A DNA stretch of 39,091 bases from Ideonella aquatica (GCF_018069755.1 NZ_JAGQDE010000032.1:1-39091); one strand, 5' to 3'. Counted from the stretch's first letter, positions 21,901 to 29,019 are shown. Numbers and translations: made by a program. The notes: generated by a model not told the origin, from the sequence alone.

Positions 21901-22074
21901 GAGGCCTACCCGGACAACTGGGTCAGCTACAAGCTCGCCGAGCGCGCCAAGGGGGTCACCGGCTACCAGTGGCGGGCGCCAGGTGAGTGGTTTGCCGAGA
22001 TCTACATGTGCTGGCACGGCGGCAAGCTGGACAAGAACACGCATCCGTTCAAGGACTGGCTGAACGCCCTCTGA
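18922..22074 (+). CDS. Large helical protein with C-terminal HEIGH zinc metallopeptidase domain; candidate secreted effector
   Basis: The 1050-residue product has no signal peptide. About the first 750 residues are Ala/Lys/Glu-rich helical repeats (LLASVPGKVAAGDYASL, LEALEKLADGRRPQAAIEAL). A distinct C-terminal domain from about residue 775 has GAFNWVDKKVIMNGRPDD, the zinc motif H882-E-I-G-H886 inside MTALHEIGHAVDDRLGF, and a later W-R-A-P-G-E1022-W-F-A-E1026 that could supply the third zinc ligand of a gluzincin-type site. A long delivery region with a C-terminal enzyme domain is the architecture of polymorphic or contractile-injection toxins. The T6SS genes 7 kb away support that, but no MIX, PAAR or VgrG fusion is visible. 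AGGAGAG lies nine bases upstream of the ATG. Enzyme class is seen in sequence; the effector role is inferred. Confidence 0.85.
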   Translation: MKLTALQKQFITGKLGVQPRKRTGLFKSPDQKTDEAIGKAAENYTRREGKVLTDLATLEKSGSLGGLIASFENEVGQIQNRIRGALRDAGEAVLREAYEALDAIKKAVRKEVEAEKGNPGFVAKREAVKVLLGQLDAHAQAAHVKPWTDQARTDWNEAIRLNDAKQYPQATAKIDAAKKRCDEALAAAGKFNDYRIARAPATGTLKTMADMYATAATYTGYQNQLNAADAQATLATGQYDQAIVAVKAIAKNMAADRKRWLEQELNDAINNLQSAPQADFIKDDCIKTLQTLLASVPGKVAAGDYASLNLMSTAVGELKQRGLDITLRRDVFVKARAAAVSALAPIKACAPLTARAGVLETRLTAEADPAAALTALRFEEATAICEAVRTEALALAPSAGLATAALNDLAGLDKRLEALEKLADGRRPQAAIEALKALRAQAGERVKPEVADWLGARVFIDRLSAEMASAETLAKQLEATAGAAEAARPGADATALGKVMEQLRTELTQLAQPPIADALSKSLKAAGASLDKAQKLVGEGTLDKAGELIAQVAKDIAAAWASHEAQRSAEAGLTLLRERVKTLGEQVKAGSFKALAGQHGELKTLLAAAEKAHKAGDAPATQTEIAAALARAGEIDRWVADIQAFDLRATDLGQRSQDAKSGGADVRAIDALIKKAADALAKLDLAGARQGHDQAEAELTALRVASLAQANPNDPAVVAQAEALLKLPGGEKKLDAFVRSLGSEADYALICKLAEKRFGIQMGDRRVQQTQPDGTTVTLASHSDRGKATITAQGMWEALAQVPGGHAKQPSLKKVSLEKPYSGGGAFNWVDKKVIMNGRPDDGKTEKFDADTRMEALGHNNQDDYAPIDATPKNLFNMTALHEIGHAVDDRLGFMNSKMGQDAFGGWQVYTDLAPIAKAVAAAKQFDETFVRQLINGQDPAPAVMPADYAGGAVKWEKARQAVLDWYTAATTGQIWYSHADSKAAAIGDVVYQEAYPDNWVSYKLAERAKGVTGYQWRAPGEWFAEIYMCWHGGKLDKNTHPFKDWLNAL

Positions 22075-22081
22075 GGATCCC

Positions 22082-22765
22082 ATGTCTATCTTCCGCACAC
22101 TGAGCTCGAGCTGCCCCGCCTGTGGCGCGGCCGTCCCGACGGCAGTTGTCCTCAGCGTCAACGCCGATCGTCGTCCCGACCTGCGCGAGGCCATCCTCGA
22201 CAACAGCTTCCAGATGCTGCGCTGCCCGGGCTGTGCCACCGAGTGGCGCCTGGAGCCGCAGTTCCACTACCTGGACCAGAAACGGCACACCTGGGTGGCC
22301 GCCTGGCCCCGCGAGCGACTGGCCGATTGGGAGGCGGCGGTCGACGAGTCGCGCCAGGCCTTCGATGAAGCCTTCGGTCCGGCGTCACCGGCGGGCGCGC
22401 AGGCGATCGGACGCGAACTGGCCTGGTGCGTCACCTTTGGCTGGCCTGCGCTGCGCGAAAAGGTGCTGCTGGCCGGCTCGGGGGTGGATGCGGTGCTGGT
22501 CGAGATGGTCAAGCTGGCCTTGATTCGTGCCGGCGGACCGACGCCGCTGATGTCGGCCGAGTTGCGGCTGCTGGCACTGGATGACAGCGAACTGGTCTTT
22601 GGCTGGCAGGACAACGACACCCAGGAGGTCGTGGGTTGGCGCCGCGCGCCGCGCGACTTGCTGAGCGAGATCGACGGCGACCCGGATTGGTCCGAGATGC
22701 GCCAACGCATCACCCAGAGCCCCTTTGTCGATGCCACCCGGCTGTTCATGCTGGCGGAGGCCTGA
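22082..22765 (+). CDS. CpXC-domain zinc-ribbon protein
   Basis: The 227-residue cytoplasmic protein starts with a CpXC-type domain: Cys11-Pro-Ala-Cys14-Gly and Cys48-Pro-Gly-Cys51 form a probable zinc ribbon, with NADRRPDLREAILDNSFQMLRCPGC and FHYLD between and after, matching that family. The rest (residues about 85-227) is helical, with WCVTFGWPALREKVLL and a C-terminal SPFVDATRLFML. CpXC proteins have no settled function. The gene follows the metallopeptidase stop by 7 bp and precedes the next gene by 2 bp, so it is part of the same operon. It could be the cytoplasmic immunity or chaperone for the metallopeptidase; this is inference. Confidence 0.82.
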   Translation: MSIFRTLSSSCPACGAAVPTAVVLSVNADRRPDLREAILDNSFQMLRCPGCATEWRLEPQFHYLDQKRHTWVAAWPRERLADWEAAVDESRQAFDEAFGPASPAGAQAIGRELAWCVTFGWPALREKVLLAGSGVDAVLVEMVKLALIRAGGPTPLMSAELRLLALDDSELVFGWQDNDTQEVVGWRRAPRDLLSEIDGDPDWSEMRQRITQSPFVDATRLFMLAEA

Positions 22766-22767
22766 CG

Positions 22768-23928
22768 ATGACCCAACGTGATCCTGATCTCCGCAACGGG
22801 TGTCGTCGGCGAGACCTGCCAGCCCTGCTGGCGGGCCTGTCCGGACTCGCTGTCGCCTGGCCTACCCAAGGAGCTGCTGCCGTGTACGACCTTCCCCTGC
22901 TGCTGGTGGCCGAGCCCCTGGCGGTGCGCAATGAGCTGTCGATCAATGGATTCCCGCTGAGCTGGTTCGCGACGGTCGAGGCCCATTCCGGTGGCGAGTC
23001 CTCGGTGCTCGGACGCAAGCTGTCCCGGTATGCGGTGCTGCATCCCTATGCGCTGCGGCCGACCGGCAATGTGCTGCGCGCCGGGCTCGGCGCCGCCGCT
23101 GCGGCCTCCACCGTGGACCTGCAGGTGGCACTGATGCGCTTCTCGCCCGGTCAGCCGCGCGGCACGGTGTACCCGCTGAGCGAGCTGGGCCGTCTGCGGA
23201 CCACGCTGAACGAAGGGGCTGCGGCACAACAGCTGGAGATGCGCTTTGATTGGCCCGGGCTGCCGGCCTGGGACTGGACCGAGGCCCCGCAGATCGACGA
23301 CACCCCGGCCCGGCGCGACAGCCTGGGCGTGGCCATGCAGGGGGTGTGGGATGCGCTCTACCGCATGGGCAGCGGCAATGCGTCTGCGGATTGGCTGGCG
23401 GGCGCGCGGTCGAGCATGCGCGACTTCCTGCGCGCCAGTGCGCTGGGCGGGCGGCCCGCCTGGGCGCTGGACCGGGTGGTCGAGGTGGCCACCCGCCTGC
23501 AGTTGCCGGGCGACGAGAGTCCGGAGGACTTCATGCGCCGCCTGGAACGACCATCGGCCGGTCGGGACACCCGCGACGATGCACCGGCCCCCGGCCGTTT
23601 GCCCCAGCGACTGCCCAACGGACAGTGGCCGCCGCGCGTGGGCCTGCGTTATCTGTCGGCCTTTGAGGGCGCGAAGCTGCACACCCTGGCCCAGGGCCGC
23701 CTGGCGCGCCTGACCGATGCGCAGGGTCAGTCCTTGATCCAGTTCCGCAGCCACTACCCGGACGGCCCGCGCGGTCGCGCGGACACGGTGCGTCTGGCGG
23801 TGGATCCGCTGTTCCGGCTGAATGCGCGTCAGCAGTGGGAGCTGGCCGCGCTGTACCCGACCAGCCTGGCGTCGATCGTGATGACCGACGACTGGCCGCA
23901 TCAGATGCTGGACATGCTGCCCTACTGA
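22768..23928 (+). CDS. Exported protein with twin-arginine-like signal, unknown function
   Basis: A 386-residue protein I do not recognise. The N-terminus reads NGCRRRDLPALLAGLSGLAVAW and then TQGAAA, a twin-arginine motif, a modest hydrophobic stretch and a possible cleavage site around residue 38, so periplasmic export by Tat is likely. The mature part is mixed, with VGLRYLSAFEGAKLHTLAQGRLARL, LIQFRSHYPDGPRGRADTVRLAVDPLF and a C-terminal WELAALYPTSLASIVMTDDWPHQ. No catalytic motif or cysteine pair was found. ATG 22768 is two bases after the CpXC gene, so it is surely co-transcribed. An exported partner beside a candidate toxin fits a periplasmic immunity protein, but nothing in the sequence proves it. 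Confidence 0.75.
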   Translation: MTQRDPDLRNGCRRRDLPALLAGLSGLAVAWPTQGAAAVYDLPLLLVAEPLAVRNELSINGFPLSWFATVEAHSGGESSVLGRKLSRYAVLHPYALRPTGNVLRAGLGAAAAASTVDLQVALMRFSPGQPRGTVYPLSELGRLRTTLNEGAAAQQLEMRFDWPGLPAWDWTEAPQIDDTPARRDSLGVAMQGVWDALYRMGSGNASADWLAGARSSMRDFLRASALGGRPAWALDRVVEVATRLQLPGDESPEDFMRRLERPSAGRDTRDDAPAPGRLPQRLPNGQWPPRVGLRYLSAFEGAKLHTLAQGRLARLTDAQGQSLIQFRSHYPDGPRGRADTVRLAVDPLFRLNARQQWELAALYPTSLASIVMTDDWPHQMLDMLPY

Positions 23929-23992
23929 CGGGCCTGAGCCGCCCGGTCCTGCGGGTGCGCAGGGCGGGTCGGCGATGGCCGGGACAGCCACG

Positions 23993-24012
23993 GCAGGGCC
24001 CGAAGGCCCTGC
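23993..24012. terminator. Bidirectional hairpin between convergent genes
   Basis: A perfect 8-bp stem (GCAGGGCC with GGCCCTGC) closes a 4-base loop. On the minus strand the loop reads TTCG closed by C-G, the very stable UUCG tetraloop. It lies three bases beyond the stop of the minus-strand gene at 24016 and 64 bp after the plus-strand stop at 23928. No T-run follows. Confidence 0.65.
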
Positions 24013-24015
24013 GTG

Positions 24016-24588
24016 TCACTTGCGGACGTGGTCCAGCGCCACCGGCGCCACGTAGCCCTGCTGGGCGGCGCGGGTCTCGTAGACCGCGGCCTGCGAGGGC
24101 TGGCCTTCGCGGCGGAAGAACAGCGCCAGCTCATACGAGGCGTTGTCGTTGCCCAGCTGCGAGGCCAGCTGCAGCCAGCCCACATAGCGGTGCGGGTCGG
24201 CCACCGCATGGGGGCTGCCCGGCTGGTAGCGGCGTGCCATGCGCAGTGCGGCGTCGGCATTGCCCAGCGCGGCCTGGCGAAGGTCCTGGCGCTCGCCCGG
24301 GTTGTTGCCCACCACGAACGCGCTGCGCTGCAGCAGCATCACGTTGGAGCGCAGCAGCTGGGCGGTCCAGGCGGCCTTGCGTCGCGTGTCCCAGGCGTCG
24401 GCGATGGCGTCGTCACGCTCCTCCACGGCCAGCAGGCGGTCGGCAATGCGCACGATGTCGGCCGGCCAGGTGGCGGTGTGCATCTGTTGGCGCAGGTCCT
24501 CACGCGGCACGGCGGCTTCATTGGCCAGCGCGCCGGTGGAACCGAATGCAATCAGCAGGGCCAGCAGCAGCCCGGTGGTCTTGTTCAC
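24016..24588 (-). CDS. Secreted Sel1/TPR-like repeat protein
   Basis: A periplasmic or outer-membrane-facing protein of about 190 residues. It has a clear Sec signal peptide (KTTGLLLALLIAFGSTGALA, then NEAAV). The C-terminal half has Sel1/TPR-like helices, ADAALRMARRYQPG... and YVGWLQLASQLGNDNASYELALFFRREGQPSQAAVYETRAAQQGY. GTG 24588 is preferred because GAAGAGG sits five bases upstream; an in-frame GTG at 24594 overlaps that site. It is downstream of the PpkA-like kinase on the same strand, separated by 188 bp with a hairpin, so it probably has its own promoter. Role in the T6SS, if any, is unknown. Confidence 0.8.
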   Translation of the reverse strand: MNKTTGLLLALLIAFGSTGALANEAAVPREDLRQQMHTATWPADIVRIADRLLAVEERDDAIADAWDTRRKAAWTAQLLRSNVMLLQRSAFVVGNNPGERQDLRQAALGNADAALRMARRYQPGSPHAVADPHRYVGWLQLASQLGNDNASYELALFFRREGQPSQAAVYETRAAQQGYVAPVALDHVRK

Positions 24589-24733
24589 GATCACCTCTTC
24601 GATGGAGCGAGCGATACCCCCATTTCGGTCGTCGGCACAGGAACTTGAGCGACCGGGGTCGCCCTGGCCTGGGGCGCAAGACCCTGCATGCCATCGGACT
24701 CAGCAGGCAGTTTGACCCGAGACAAGTGATTTG

Positions 24734-24751
24734 TCACGCACCGCTGCGTGA
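24734..24751 (-). terminator. Hairpin downstream of the kinase gene
   Basis: Stem TCACGCA / TGCGTGA with a 4-base loop, beginning 25 bp beyond the kinase stop. An overlapping alternative stem (GACAA/TTGTC, 24721-24735) shares its edge. There is no clear U-tract; it is a plausible terminator for the kinase transcript. Confidence 0.45.
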
Positions 24752-24776
24752 TCGACACCACGATTGGCGGCGACGA

Positions 24777-26597
24777 TCAGCGCACGATGTCCAGCCGGAT
24801 CTCGGCGGCGCCGTAGCGGTTGCAGCTGCCCGAACTGCAGTTGCGGGCGCGGCCGATCAGCGGTGACACCGCGCCGGCTGCCTGCGACAGGCGTTGCAGC
24901 GTCGCCGCGTCGGTGGGCAGGCTCAGGTAGCCGCCATCCTCGCGGCCGCCCCACTGGTCGAAATCGCGCTGCTCCGGCGTGACGATCACCAGCAGGCGGG
25001 TCGGGCCTGGCGGGTCGCCTGCGGGGATCTGATCGTTGCCCGGCGGCAGACGCAGCGGCTTGCCGGCGACGACCGGGACGCTGCGGTGCAGGCTGTTGGG
25101 CAGCAGGCGGATCAGGCTGTTGTCGGGGCCCAGGGCCAGCACCGTGGCAAAGCCGTTCTGGGTGGCGCGCAGGCCAAAGACCAGGTCGTCGCGGTCGATC
25201 TTCAGCGTGGTCTTGGGCGCGCTGGCGTCGACCCGGAAGTCGGCCGGCGCCTCGCGCAGCACGCGGTCGAACTCGGCCCCGATGTCCAGGCCGGGCTGGG
25301 CCACCGGGGCTGGCGGAGCGGCCACCGGGGCAGGTTCGGGGGCGCTGGCGACACTCAACGGCGGCGGCGCGGGTGTGGCGACCGGTTCGGCGGGCGCAGC
25401 ACTGGCCGCCGCGGTGGGCGCGGGTGCCGGTGCCGGCGAGCGGCCCAGGCTCAGGTAGCCCACCGTCCCCAACACGGCCAGTCCGGCCACGCCGGCCCCC
25501 ACCCACAAGCCCATGCCGCGCTTGGCCGGCGCGGGGGCGGGTGCGCTGCTGCTGCCGGCCCGGCTGGGTGCCGGGCTGCTGGGCATCAGCGTGACAGCGG
25601 CGCCAAAGCTGCCGGCCTCGGCCAGGCCCAGGTCGGCCCGGAAGGCATCGATCGACGGCGTGCGCTGGTCGGGCAGCACGCCCAGGGCCTTGTCGATCGC
25701 GGTGAGAAAGGTCGCGCTGTACTGACCGGCATGGGTCTGCGCGATCGGCTTGTAGCTGTCGGTGACGATGCGGCTGACCGAGGGCGGCGGCGTGCCGCCA
25801 GTGATCGCGTAGTAGATCGACGCGGCCAGCGCGTAGACATCGGTCCAGGGGCCCTGCTTCAGGTCGGGCGACTCGGCGTACTGCTCGACCGGCGCGTAGC
25901 CGGGCTTCAGGATCACCGTCAGTGCCTGCGTCATGTCGCCGATCACGCGGCGCGCGGCGCCGAAGTCCAGCAGCAGCGGCCGTTCGCTGCCGGCCAGCAG
26001 GATCACGTTGTCGGGTGCGATGTCGCGGTGAAAGCAGTTCTCGCGGTGGATCACCGCCAGCGCCTCGGTCAGCGGCGCCAGCAGGTTCATCAGCCAGGCC
26101 TCGTCCGGGGCCGCGCCATGGTCGCGCAGCCAGTCCTTCAGCGTGATGCCCTCATAGAAGGGCATCACCATGTAGGCGGTGCCGTTGGCCTCCCAGAAGC
26201 GGTAGACCTTGACCAGCGAGGGGTGGTCGAACTGGGCCAGCAGCTTGGCTTCGTTGATGAAGCTCTTCATGCCGGCGGCAAAGGTGTCCTGGTGCCGCTG
26301 CGACTTGACCTGTACCTGGGTGGCGCCCACCCGCATCGCCAGCGACGAGGGCATGTACTCCTTCAGCGCCACCCGGCGCTCCAGCGAGTGGTCCCAGGCC
26401 AGGTAGACGATGCCGAAGCCGCCCTCGCCCAGCACGCCGGTGAGTTCGAACTCGCCCAGGTAGGTGCCGATCGGCAGGTTGCTGCCCCCGTCCTGCGGGG
26501 CGGCCGCCGGGCCGGCGGGCGGCGCCGGAGGGAGCGCAGGGGACGCGCCCACGGGGCGGATGACGGTGCGGTCGTCGTCGTCGGAAGGCAAGGTCAT
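24777..26597 (-). CDS. PpkA-like membrane Ser/Thr protein kinase with C-terminal DUF4384-like domain
   Basis: The 606-residue Hanks-type kinase has a glycine loop GEGGFG (57-62), catalytic lysine in ALKEY (Lys79), H190-R-D192 with Asn197, and D211-F-G. A Pro/Ala-rich linker leads to one membrane helix at about 364-384 and another Ala/Pro linker. The periplasmic domain from about 435 has the pattern LVFGLRATQNGFATVLALGPDNSLIRLLPN, as in DUF4384. The N-terminus carries DRTVIRP (residues 9-15, Thr11), nearly identical to a peptide in TssL of this cluster. With the PP2C phosphatase and FHA protein near the right edge it would form the threonine-phosphorylation pathway that triggers T6SS firing in other bacteria. 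It lies apart from the core operon, divergent from the ompA pair. Confidence 0.93.
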   Translation of the reverse strand: MTLPSDDDDRTVIRPVGASPALPPAPPAGPAAAPQDGGSNLPIGTYLGEFELTGVLGEGGFGIVYLAWDHSLERRVALKEYMPSSLAMRVGATQVQVKSQRHQDTFAAGMKSFINEAKLLAQFDHPSLVKVYRFWEANGTAYMVMPFYEGITLKDWLRDHGAAPDEAWLMNLLAPLTEALAVIHRENCFHRDIAPDNVILLAGSERPLLLDFGAARRVIGDMTQALTVILKPGYAPVEQYAESPDLKQGPWTDVYALAASIYYAITGGTPPPSVSRIVTDSYKPIAQTHAGQYSATFLTAIDKALGVLPDQRTPSIDAFRADLGLAEAGSFGAAVTLMPSSPAPSRAGSSSAPAPAPAKRGMGLWVGAGVAGLAVLGTVGYLSLGRSPAPAPAPTAAASAAPAEPVATPAPPPLSVASAPEPAPVAAPPAPVAQPGLDIGAEFDRVLREAPADFRVDASAPKTTLKIDRDDLVFGLRATQNGFATVLALGPDNSLIRLLPNSLHRSVPVVAGKPLRLPPGNDQIPAGDPPGPTRLLVIVTPEQRDFDQWGGREDGGYLSLPTDAATLQRLSQAAGAVSPLIGRARNCSSGSCNRYGAAEIRLDIVR

Positions 26598-26807
26598 GGA
26601 CGAGCGGGCAGTTGGGGGCGAGGGGCGGCGTGCCGATTGTCACGCTTCGGGCGCACAATCAACGCCCCGGCGCTGCGACGGGTGCTGACGTCCCCACTTT
26701 GCAGGGGGTGCGTCAACGCGGATTAGCGTTGGATTGTTTTAGCATTTCACAGTTGATCACAAATGCCCGCCTCGCGGGGCGGCAGCATCCCGAACTGGGG
26801 GTACCCG
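26598..26807. promoter_or_regulatory. Divergent promoter region, kinase / OmpA pair
   Basis: A 210-bp gap between divergent genes. The stretch 26721-26764 is the most AT-rich of region C (GGATTGTTTTAGCATTTCAC) and probably holds the promoter of the OmpA pair. No precise -35/-10 or sigma-54 motif could be assigned. GGGGG before ATG 26808 may serve as ribosome binding site. Confidence 0.4.
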
Positions 26808-27377
26808 ATGAAACAAGTTGCTCGCGGCGCGCAGCGGTCGCTGCTCGTGCTGGCCACACTGGCGGCAGCGGCCCTGACGCTGCCGGCCCAGGCGGCAGAG
26901 GGCAGCGTCGAGCTGGGCGCGGGGGTGCCGACCGTGAAGGACGTCGAACAGGGCCTGTTCCCCGATGACGTCTGCGAGGACCTCAAGGCCAGCGGATTCA
27001 AGTGCATGGGCTTCAAGCCGCCGGTGCGCTTCGTGCTGCCCACCACCTCGTTCCAGGTCGGCTCGGCCGCGCTGCCCGACGGCCTGAAGCGCCAGCTCGA
27101 TGTCTTCGCCCAGGTGCTCAAGGGCAAGAGCGGCGCGGCGCGCGCCGTGCGCATCGAGGGCCATGCCGACGCCTCCGGCTCGCCCGAGGTCAACGAGGCC
27201 CTGTCCCAGCGCCGCGCCGAGGCGGCGCGCGACTACCTCGTCAGCAGGGGCGTGTCGCCCGATCTGCTCAAGCCAGTGGGCATGGGCAGCAAGGCGCTGG
27301 CTGTGGGCGACCAGCCGATGTCCCCGAAGAACCGCCGGGTCGAGATCGGGCGCGAGCAAGCGCCCCAGTCGCCCTGA
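26808..27377 (+). CDS. OmpA-domain envelope protein, copy 1
   Basis: A 189-residue periplasmic protein with a Sec signal peptide (cleavage likely at PAQA-AEG, residue about 29), a short N-terminal segment with VKDVEQGLFPDDVCEDLKA and SGFKCMGFKPPVRF, and a C-terminal OmpA peptidoglycan-binding domain with the hallmark RIEGHADASG and NEALSQRRAEAARDYLV, ending NRRVEIG. The two cysteines (DDVCED and FKCMG) are about a dozen residues apart and could form a disulfide. There is no beta-barrel, so it is a soluble peptidoglycan-anchoring protein. ATG 26808 begins a normal signal peptide; an earlier ATG (26763) does not. The next gene downstream is a paralogue. Confidence 0.9.
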   Translation: MKQVARGAQRSLLVLATLAAAALTLPAQAAEGSVELGAGVPTVKDVEQGLFPDDVCEDLKASGFKCMGFKPPVRFVLPTTSFQVGSAALPDGLKRQLDVFAQVLKGKSGAARAVRIEGHADASGSPEVNEALSQRRAEAARDYLVSRGVSPDLLKPVGMGSKALAVGDQPMSPKNRRVEIGREQAPQSP

Positions 27378-27424
27378 CCCTGCCCGGCCTGTCCCTGAAC
27401 CCGTTTGCTTCCATGGTGATTCCG

Positions 27425-27973
27425 ATGCGTGCTGCTGCCTCTCTCCTCCGCTGTGCTTCCGTGGTCCTGGCACTGGGCTGCGTCGGTGGCCAGGCGCTGG
27501 CTGCCGACGACGGTGTCGAGCTGGGCAACAAGGTGCCCAGCGCGAACGACATCGAGCAGGGCCTGTTCCCCGACGACGAGTGCGAACAACTCAAGGCCGC
27601 CGGCTTCAAGTGCATGGGCTTCAAGCCGCCGGTGCGCTTCTCGCTGCCTGCGGCCACCTTCAAGCTGGGCTCGGCCGAGCTGCCCGAGGTGCTGCGCCAG
27701 CAGCTCGACGCCTTCGCCAACGTGCTGCGCAACCGCCGCGCCACCGACCGCAAGGTGCGGGTGGAAGGCCACGCCGACGCCTCTGGCGACATGGCGGCCA
27801 ACCTGGAGCTGTCGCAGCGCCGTGCCGACGCCGCCAAGCAGTACCTGGTCGACAAGGGCGTGAGCCCCGATCTGGTGATGGCCGTGGGCATGGGGGCGAA
27901 GCAGCTGAAGGACCCGCGCAACCCCAACGCGGCCGAGAACCGCCGGGTCGTCATCGGGCGCGAACAGCCCTGA
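27425..27973 (+). CDS. OmpA-domain envelope protein, copy 2 (tandem paralogue)
   Basis: A 182-residue paralogue of the gene just upstream. The signal peptide ends near GQALA-ADDG. The mature part again has IEQGLFPDDECEQLKA, GFKCMGFKPPVRFSLP, VEGHADASGD and LELSQRRADAAKQYLV, ending ENRRVVIG. The cysteine pair is conserved. The two mature proteins look roughly 60 percent identical by eye, so this is an older tandem duplication kept under selection. It follows the first copy by 47 bp on the same strand, likely one transcript, ending at a hairpin. ATG 27425 is preferred; ATG 27413 is an in-frame alternative. Confidence 0.88.
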   Translation: MRAAASLLRCASVVLALGCVGGQALAADDGVELGNKVPSANDIEQGLFPDDECEQLKAAGFKCMGFKPPVRFSLPAATFKLGSAELPEVLRQQLDAFANVLRNRRATDRKVRVEGHADASGDMAANLELSQRRADAAKQYLVDKGVSPDLVMAVGMGAKQLKDPRNPNAAENRRVVIGREQP

Positions 27974-27986
27974 TCTCCCGGCCAGG

Positions 27987-28007
27987 GGGCAGCCTGGGCG
28001 GCTGCCC
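27987..28007. terminator. Bidirectional hairpin between OmpA pair and ion channel gene
   Basis: A perfect 8-bp stem (GGGCAGCC / GGCTGCCC) with a 5-base loop lies in the 49-bp gap between convergent genes, 13 bp after the plus-strand stop and 15 bp from the minus-strand stop. There is no T-run, but position and stability suit a shared terminator. Confidence 0.6.
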
Positions 28008-28022
28008 GTCCTCCGCGCGGCC

Positions 28023-28985
28023 TCAGTGCATCGCGTTCAGCACCGCCCAGGCCGACCAGCCGTAGAACAGCAGCGGCATCGCCACCAGCACGATCCGGTC
28101 GATCTTGAGCGCCAGCTGCTCGCGGCCGTTGACCTCGTACTTCAGCGCCACCGCCGAGATCATCAGGCTTGCGAAAATGAAGGCCAGCGCCACCATGTGC
28201 ATGTGGTCGGCCAGTGTCATCACGCCGGAGTCGGGCACCGAGCCAGCCGCCACGAAGGCGCTGGCGGCCACCGCGAACAGCGAGCCCACGCCCATGCCAA
28301 AGCGGGCATCCAGGTCGGACGGCTTGACCATGAAGGCCACGAAGGCCACGGCGGTGGCCAGCAGCACCGTGCTCAGCAGCTTCAAGGCACTGCCAAAGGT
28401 CTGGCGGTCCAGGTCCAGCGCAAACGAGAAGCGTGAGAACGCCGAGCGCGCGTCCGTCGACAGCGACGGATCCCCGTAGTTGGAGTGGTAGGTCATGGTG
28501 CTGACCTGGGTGGCGAAGTTGCTGGCCAGCCAGCCGGCGATGGCCATCTCGTCGCCCAAGCGCGAGTTCGGCTGATCGGCCACGAAGACCATGTCATCGG
28601 CACCCAGGTTGGCATCCTCGATCGCGATCTTGATGCGGTGGCGGTCAAAGGGAAACTTCACCAGGTCCCAGGGCTCGTTGATCGTGGCGACGATGCGGGT
28701 GCTTGCGTAATGCTCGCCATTGACGACCTTCTCCACCACGCTGGAGCGGTCCTCGATCTTGCCGTTGACCAGCTCCAGGCTTTCCAGCGGCTTGTAGTCC
28801 TTCAGGCCCTCGGTGGGGCGCCAGCGGAACCAGACGAAGAAGTCGATGGTGTACTTGTTGGCCCTGAAGTCCAGGTCACGCACCTCCTTGACATAGCTGC
28901 CGATCATCACCGGCGATGGCGCCGCGTGGGCTGTCGATCCGAGCAGCAGCCCGGTGAGCAGGGCGAACAGGGCAAACCAACGCAT
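28023..28985 (-). CDS. Prokaryotic pentameric ligand-gated ion channel homologue
   Basis: The 320-residue product has a signal peptide (ending TAHA-AP, residue 21). An extracellular beta-sandwich domain follows, with IGSYVKEVRDLDFRANKYTIDFFVWFRW and FPFDRHRIKIAIED, the bacterial counterpart of the Cys-loop FPFD motif at 111-114. Four membrane helices follow at about 198-220, 228-249, 258-281 and 297-318. It contains no cysteine at all, as expected for prokaryotic members that lack the disulfide. GGAGGA five bases before the ATG is a strong ribosome binding site. It sits 34 bp downstream of the TssBC gene on the same strand, so it is probably the last gene of the T6SS operon. Ligand and ion are unknown; no established link between this channel family and T6SS is known to me. 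Confidence 0.85.
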   Translation of the reverse strand: MRWFALFALLTGLLLGSTAHAAPSPVMIGSYVKEVRDLDFRANKYTIDFFVWFRWRPTEGLKDYKPLESLELVNGKIEDRSSVVEKVVNGEHYASTRIVATINEPWDLVKFPFDRHRIKIAIEDANLGADDMVFVADQPNSRLGDEMAIAGWLASNFATQVSTMTYHSNYGDPSLSTDARSAFSRFSFALDLDRQTFGSALKLLSTVLLATAVAFVAFMVKPSDLDARFGMGVGSLFAVAASAFVAAGSVPDSGVMTLADHMHMVALAFIFASLMISAVALKYEVNGREQLALKIDRIVLVAMPLLFYGWSAWAVLNAMH

Positions 28986-29019
28986 GAATATCCTCCGTGT
29001 GTGTTGTCAGTGCGACTGA

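Noticed and set aside
17785-22239. A 1484-codon minus-strand open frame opposite the metallopeptidase operon
   Set aside because: It is the antisense of two well-supported plus-strand genes with good ribosome binding sites; its translation is low-complexity Gly/Leu/Arg/Ala, typical of mirror frames in GC-rich DNA.
22768-22860. The fourth operon protein's N-terminus as a lipoprotein signal
   Set aside because: The only early cysteine lies before the hydrophobic core, so there is no lipobox; the RRRD motif fits Tat better.
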